Assembly: GCF_002158865.1 (NCBI RefSeq)
Contig: NZ_CP021455.1
Coordinates: 620,001-684,000, forward strand
DNA from: Comamonas serinivorans
GTDB lineage: Bacteria; Pseudomonadota; Gammaproteobacteria; Burkholderiales; Burkholderiaceae_C
Length of the DNA: 64,000 nucleotides
Direction of reading: 5' to 3'
Position 1 is the first letter of the stretch. Each line of letters begins with the position of its first letter. The position numbers and the translations under genes are program-made. Positions 60,902 to 64,000 of this stretch are shown in pieces. The notes below the pieces were generated by a model, which was not told the origin of the DNA, did not search any database, and saw only the letters and a program-made list of their open reading frames with translations.

Positions 60902-63034
60902 TCAGCCGGGCTTGCGCAGCGAGTCCAGCAGGCTGCTCAAGGCCTGCTTCTGCTGCGGCGTGCCTTCGCGCATCAGCTTGGCCGCAAGCGCCGTCACGCC
61001 CAGGTTTTGGAACTCGCCAGCCGACTGGCCCGCGGCGCCCAGCAGCTGCGACAGGTCTTCGACCACGTCGCGCTTGCCTTCCAGCTGGTCCTTGAAGGCC
61101 ACCTGCAGCGTGTTGCTCTTGGCCACGGCGCCGTCGATGCCCTTGCCGACCGACAGCGCACGCACGAAGGAGTCGAAGTAGTCGCCCTGGCCGCCCACGA
61201 TGTCGATCTTGGCGTTCTTGAGCGCGGTGCCCAGCACCTCGGCCTGTTCCTTGGCGATGTGGGTCTGTGCGTCGATCTGCTTGAGGGTTTCCAGGTGCGC
61301 GTACTCCAGGCGCATGCGGTATTCCTCGTGCTCGCGCGTGTCAGCGCTCATGGCGGCCATGGCCTCGAACTTCTCCTTCAGGCCACGCGCTTCGGCGCTG
61401 AACTTGGCTTCGATGTTCTGCGCCTCGGCTTCGCCGGTCTTGCTCAGCGCCATGGCTTCGGCCGTGCGCACGTTCGCTTCGGCGTTGCCGACCTTTTCCT
61501 TGCCCTCGGCTTCGGCGTCCATGCGGGCGCGCAGGCCGGTGGCTTCGGCCACGGCCTGGGCCTCGATGACCTGGGCTTCGGCGCGGCCGACCTTCTCCTT
61601 GCCCGTGGCTTCGGCTTCCAGCGTGGCCAGCTTGGCGCTGGCGGCGGCCATGTCGATCTTGGCCTGGGCCAGGCCCGGTGCGGCGGTGATGGCTTCCAGG
61701 CCTTCGGCTTCGCGCTTCTTGGCCTCGGCGTCGCGCTCGGCCACCTTCAGGCGGGCATCGGCCAGCAGCTGCTCTTCGGCGGCCTTGTGGCGGGCCTTGC
61801 GCTCCTGCGTCTCGGCGGCCTTGATTTCCATGGCAGCCTTTTCCTCGGCCTCGGCGTTGGCGGCGATCACCACGGCCTTGCCGGTGCGGTCGGCTTCGGC
61901 GACGGTGCGCACTTCCTTGATGGCCTCTTCCTGCTCGGCGACGGTGCGCTCGACCACGATGCGCTCCCGGATGACGTCGGCAATGGCCTTCTTCTGCACT
62001 TCGACAGCCTTGTCCTTGTCGATCCGCTGCAGCGTCACTTCCTTCTCACGGGCCACCACCTCCAGGTCGCGGGCGCGCGTCACGCGCTCTTCCTCGATGG
62101 CCACGGCGCGCTTGCGGTTGTTCTCGGCCACTTCCTTTTCGCGCAGCACGTTCTCCTGCTGCACGGCCAGCTGCTGCTCGGACTGCAGGCGCGCCAGTTC
62201 GGCGCGCGTGTGTTCTTCGGCCTTGATCTTGGCGGTTTCGGCCTCTTCGCGGGCCACCGTGGACTCGACCTCGCGCTTTTGCTTGGCCGTGGCGTCGGCC
62301 TGTTGACGCTCCAGCTCCAGCAGGGCTTCCTGCGTTTCCACGTTCTTCTTCTTGATCTGCATCTCTTCGTTGCGACGCAGCTCGTTGGTGACCACGTTCT
62401 GCTGGGCGGTCAGCTCGGTGATCTTGCGGATGCCTTGCGAGTCGAGGATGTTGTTCGCATCCAGGCGCTGCAGCGGCGTCTGCTCCAGGTAGTCGATGGC
62501 GGCGTCTTCGAGCGCATAGCCCAGCAGGTTGTCGCCGATCTGGTTCACGATCATTTCGCGGAAGCGGTCGCGCGCCTGGTACAGCTCCTCAAAGTTGAGC
62601 GACTTGCCCACCGTTTTGAGGGCTTCGGAGAACTTGGCCGAGAACAGCTCTTCGAGCGTGTCGTGGTCCGAGGCACGCGCGCAGCCGATGTTCTGCGCCA
62701 CCATCAGCACGTCTTCCTCGGTGTTGTTCACGCGCACGAAGAACTTCACCTTGATGTCGGCGCGGATGTTGTCGGCGCAGATCAGGCCCTGGTCGCCCGA
62801 GCGGTCGATCTCGATGGTCTTGACCGAGACGTCCATGTACTCGGCCTTGTCGATGATGGGCCAGACGATGCCACCCGAGAAGGTGACCTTGGTGGCGCCG
62901 CTGAACTTGTTGATGATCAGGGCCTGGCCTTGCTCGACCTTGCGGAAGAAGCGCGAGATGGCCCACATCGTGCCCATGAGCACGACGATGATGCAGGCCG
63001 CAACGGCGAGGACGACGTAAATGGAGCTGGACAT
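60902..63034 (-). CDS. large flotillin (YqiK-like SPFH protein)
   Basis: The protein has 710 residues; E. coli YqiK has about 550. One N-terminal membrane helix (YVVLAVAACIIVVLMGTMWA) precedes the SPFH/band-7 domain (about 30-215: QALIINKFSGATKVTFSGG, IRADIKVKFFVRVNNTEEDV, FREMIVNQIGDNLLGYALED). Then comes a long Glu/Ala/Lys coiled coil (about 215-590; EAETAKIKAEEHTRAELARL, EATGKEKVGRAEAQVIEAQA). The C-terminal 120 residues (IDIVGGQGDYFDSFVRALSVG) form an unusually long flotillin tail. Flotillins organise membrane microdomains and scaffold partners. It follows the YqiJ-like gene by 116 bp and precedes the giant ATPase gene. Confidence 0.93.
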   Translation of the reverse strand: MSSSIYVVLAVAACIIVVLMGTMWAISRFFRKVEQGQALIINKFSGATKVTFSGGIVWPIIDKAEYMDVSVKTIEIDRSGDQGLICADNIRADIKVKFFVRVNNTEEDVLMVAQNIGCARASDHDTLEELFSAKFSEALKTVGKSLNFEELYQARDRFREMIVNQIGDNLLGYALEDAAIDYLEQTPLQRLDANNILDSQGIRKITELTAQQNVVTNELRRNEEMQIKKKNVETQEALLELERQQADATAKQKREVESTVAREEAETAKIKAEEHTRAELARLQSEQQLAVQQENVLREKEVAENNRKRAVAIEEERVTRARDLEVVAREKEVTLQRIDKDKAVEVQKKAIADVIRERIVVERTVAEQEEAIKEVRTVAEADRTGKAVVIAANAEAEEKAAMEIKAAETQERKARHKAAEEQLLADARLKVAERDAEAKKREAEGLEAITAAPGLAQAKIDMAAASAKLATLEAEATGKEKVGRAEAQVIEAQAVAEATGLRARMDAEAEGKEKVGNAEANVRTAEAMALSKTGEAEAQNIEAKFSAEARGLKEKFEAMAAMSADTREHEEYRMRLEYAHLETLKQIDAQTHIAKEQAEVLGTALKNAKIDIVGGQGDYFDSFVRALSVGKGIDGAVAKSNTLQVAFKDQLEGKRDVVEDLSQLLGAAGQSAGEFQNLGVTALAAKLMREGTPQQKQALSSLLDSLRKPG

Positions 63035-63072
63035 GGCGGTCGTTCAGTGAAAGGTTGAAAAGGTGAAGAACG

Positions 63073-63122
63073 GAGTATGGGTTGGTTGCCGTTCAAAAAT
63101 GAACGGCAGCAGGCGCATACTG
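63073..63122. repeat. interrupted palindrome, copy 18
   Basis: The inner arms TGCCGTTC (63087-63094) and GAACGGCA (63101-63108) are perfect over 8 bp. The outer arms are GAGTATG and CATACTG. It lies between the yqiJ-like and flotillin genes. Confidence 0.9.
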
Positions 63123-63150
63123 CAGGTGTTGAAGGCGTGGCGGCGCCGGC

Positions 63151-63807
63151 TCATGCGTCCAGCGCTTCCACGCGGTAGCGCTTGGCGGCCGCGTCGTACT
63201 CGACGATCAAGGCCTTGTCGCCCCGCTTGAGGGGGTTGGGCGTGTCGGCCCAGATGCGGATGTTCAGCGGCGCACCGTGCTGGGACACCTCGGCGCGGCC
63301 GACAGTGGGGGTCACCTCGGAGGTCCAGATCACGCATTCTTGGCCCACGAGCGAGGCGTGCGTGGTGGCGTAGCGGGTGCGGAATACGCCGCGCAGCGGC
63401 CGCACCAGGCGGGCGGTGATGACCAGCGACAGCCCGCTGGCGGCGACGAGCACGCCGGCGCCGGCCACCCAGCGCAGCAGCTCGGTCGGCACCCAGCGCA
63501 CGAACCAAATGCCCGACAGCGCGGAAATCGTCCAAGCCACCAGCACCAGCAGCGAGGCGACGACCGAGATCGGCACGCCGTTGAGGCCGAACGCCACGAG
63601 GTAGCCCGCGAGCGTGCCGAGGTCGTCGGTGTGGCCGTCGGCGTGCAGGTGGCCGTGGCCCACGTCACCGACATCGCCCGCGTCGCCCGACTCGCCCAGG
63701 TCGACGAGGCCGAACGTGGCCAGCACCCAATAGAACAGCACCACGATCAACAAGACCGTGAACACCGCAGTCGGGAAGCCGAAGATGACAGACAGGAATT
63801 CGGACAT
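63151..63807 (-). CDS. YqiJ-like OB-fold membrane protein (NfeD-related)
   Basis: The protein has 218 residues, close to E. coli YqiJ (about 209). A first hydrophobic helix (AVFTVLLIVVLFYWVLATFG) leads to an Asp/His-rich loop (GDVGDVGHGHLHADGHTDD), then further membrane segments (VASLLVLVAWTISALSGIWF, LVAASGLSLVITARLV). A C-terminal OB-fold-like domain (ASLVGQECVIWTSEVTPTVG, LKRGDKALIVEYDAAAKRYR) follows. YqiJ/NfeD proteins pair with flotillins and are thought to regulate them. The His/Asp loop could bind metal, which is inference. It is the first complete gene of the leftward set. Confidence 0.9.
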   Translation of the reverse strand: MSEFLSVIFGFPTAVFTVLLIVVLFYWVLATFGLVDLGESGDAGDVGDVGHGHLHADGHTDDLGTLAGYLVAFGLNGVPISVVASLLVLVAWTISALSGIWFVRWVPTELLRWVAGAGVLVAASGLSLVITARLVRPLRGVFRTRYATTHASLVGQECVIWTSEVTPTVGRAEVSQHGAPLNIRIWADTPNPLKRGDKALIVEYDAAAKRYRVEALDA

Positions 63808-63924
63808 GACAACCCCGTGTTGTTGTTATGGGCGGCGCCTTGGCGGCCCTCCTCCAGGACGCTTTCGATGGTCAATCATGACATGGGACGTTGACGCGCC
63901 CGCTGCCAGGCACGCACCGCCCGC

Positions 63925-64000
63925 TCAGCGCGCCTTCTTGCGCGAGCGCACGGCCGAGCCATGGAAGGCCACCAGCTCCTGCGTGGCCGCCTCCTTGATG
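63925..64000 (-). CDS. C-terminal end of an unidentified gene
   Basis: A minus-strand frame enters from the right edge and stops at 63925-63927. The visible last 24 residues include KEAATQELVAFHGSAVRS and a basic end (RKKAR). Codon use is genome-like, so a real gene is likely. It lies 117 bp upstream of the yqiJ-like gene on the same strand and might be part of the same set. Too little is visible for a family call. Confidence 0.5.
   Translation of the reverse strand, partial: IKEAATQELVAFHGSAVRSRKKAR

Noticed and set aside
60617..63058. An 813-residue plus-strand open frame
   Set aside because: It is an antisense shadow of the flotillin gene; the sense strand has clear SPFH and coiled-coil features.

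Overview
The window is about 64 kb of very GC-rich, strongly codon-biased DNA that looks like the chromosome of a betaproteobacterium, most likely of the family Comamonadaceae (order Burkholderiales). The basis is the gph-trpE-trpG-trpD order, solitary tripartite-tricarboxylate (Bug/TctC) receptors, an H-NS of the short Burkholderiales type, a liu-type acyl-CoA carboxylase locus and a CYP153 alkane hydroxylase operon. No rRNA, tRNA, CRISPR array, prophage or intact insertion sequence was seen.

Layout, left to right. 1-5.5 kb: end of a YhdP/AsmA-like protein, a nitrilase-family amidase, and a PAS histidine kinase with its FixJ-type response regulator. 5.6-7.7 kb: a small membrane protein running leftward, whose start codon shares a CATG with that of the lytic transglycosylase MltA, then a small lipoprotein. 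8-9.1 kb: a Bug receptor. 9.6-14.6 kb: gph, a candidate Trp leader peptide, trpE, trpG, an unknown membrane protein translationally coupled on both sides, and trpD. 14.9-19 kb: ferritin-like protein, CPA2-type antiporter, YbdK-type carboxylate-amine ligase, H-NS. 19.3-24.3 kb: TetR regulator, [2Fe-2S] ferredoxin, CYP153, ferredoxin reductase and nitronate monooxygenase-like enzyme, probably for terminal hydroxylation of alkanes or fatty compounds. 24.6-30.2 kb: thioesterase, cold-shock/DUF1294 protein, an unknown anchored protein and an AraC regulator, with much apparently non-coding sequence. 30.4-40.6 kb: acyl-CoA synthetase, a 93-bp tandem array, CPA1 antiporter and liuB/liuC/DUF4126/liuD (leucine/isovalerate type acyl-CoA carboxylation). 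40.7-48.7 kb: copper resistance (CusF-like, DUF411, multicopper oxidase, TolC-like, two small exported proteins) and a zinc/cadmium/lead P-type ATPase divergent from its MerR/CadR regulator. 48.7-52.4 kb: an unknown protein, an SDR and a second Bug receptor. 52.8-64 kb: a leftward set of YqiJ-like OB-fold membrane protein, giant flotillin, a 1,897-residue AAA+ ATPase and an ankyrin/kelch-like protein. The function of this set is not established as far as I know, and it is the strongest candidate for an undescribed system.

Laid over everything is a family of about twenty near-identical-length (about 50 bp) interrupted palindromes, one per roughly 3 kb. Nearly all are intergenic and many sit just after stop codons. 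The outer arms read G(A/G)GTAT...ATACTG; the inner arms vary in sequence but keep base pairing. Every junction of the flotillin/ATPase/ankyrin set and several junctions in the CYP153 and liu operons carry one copy.
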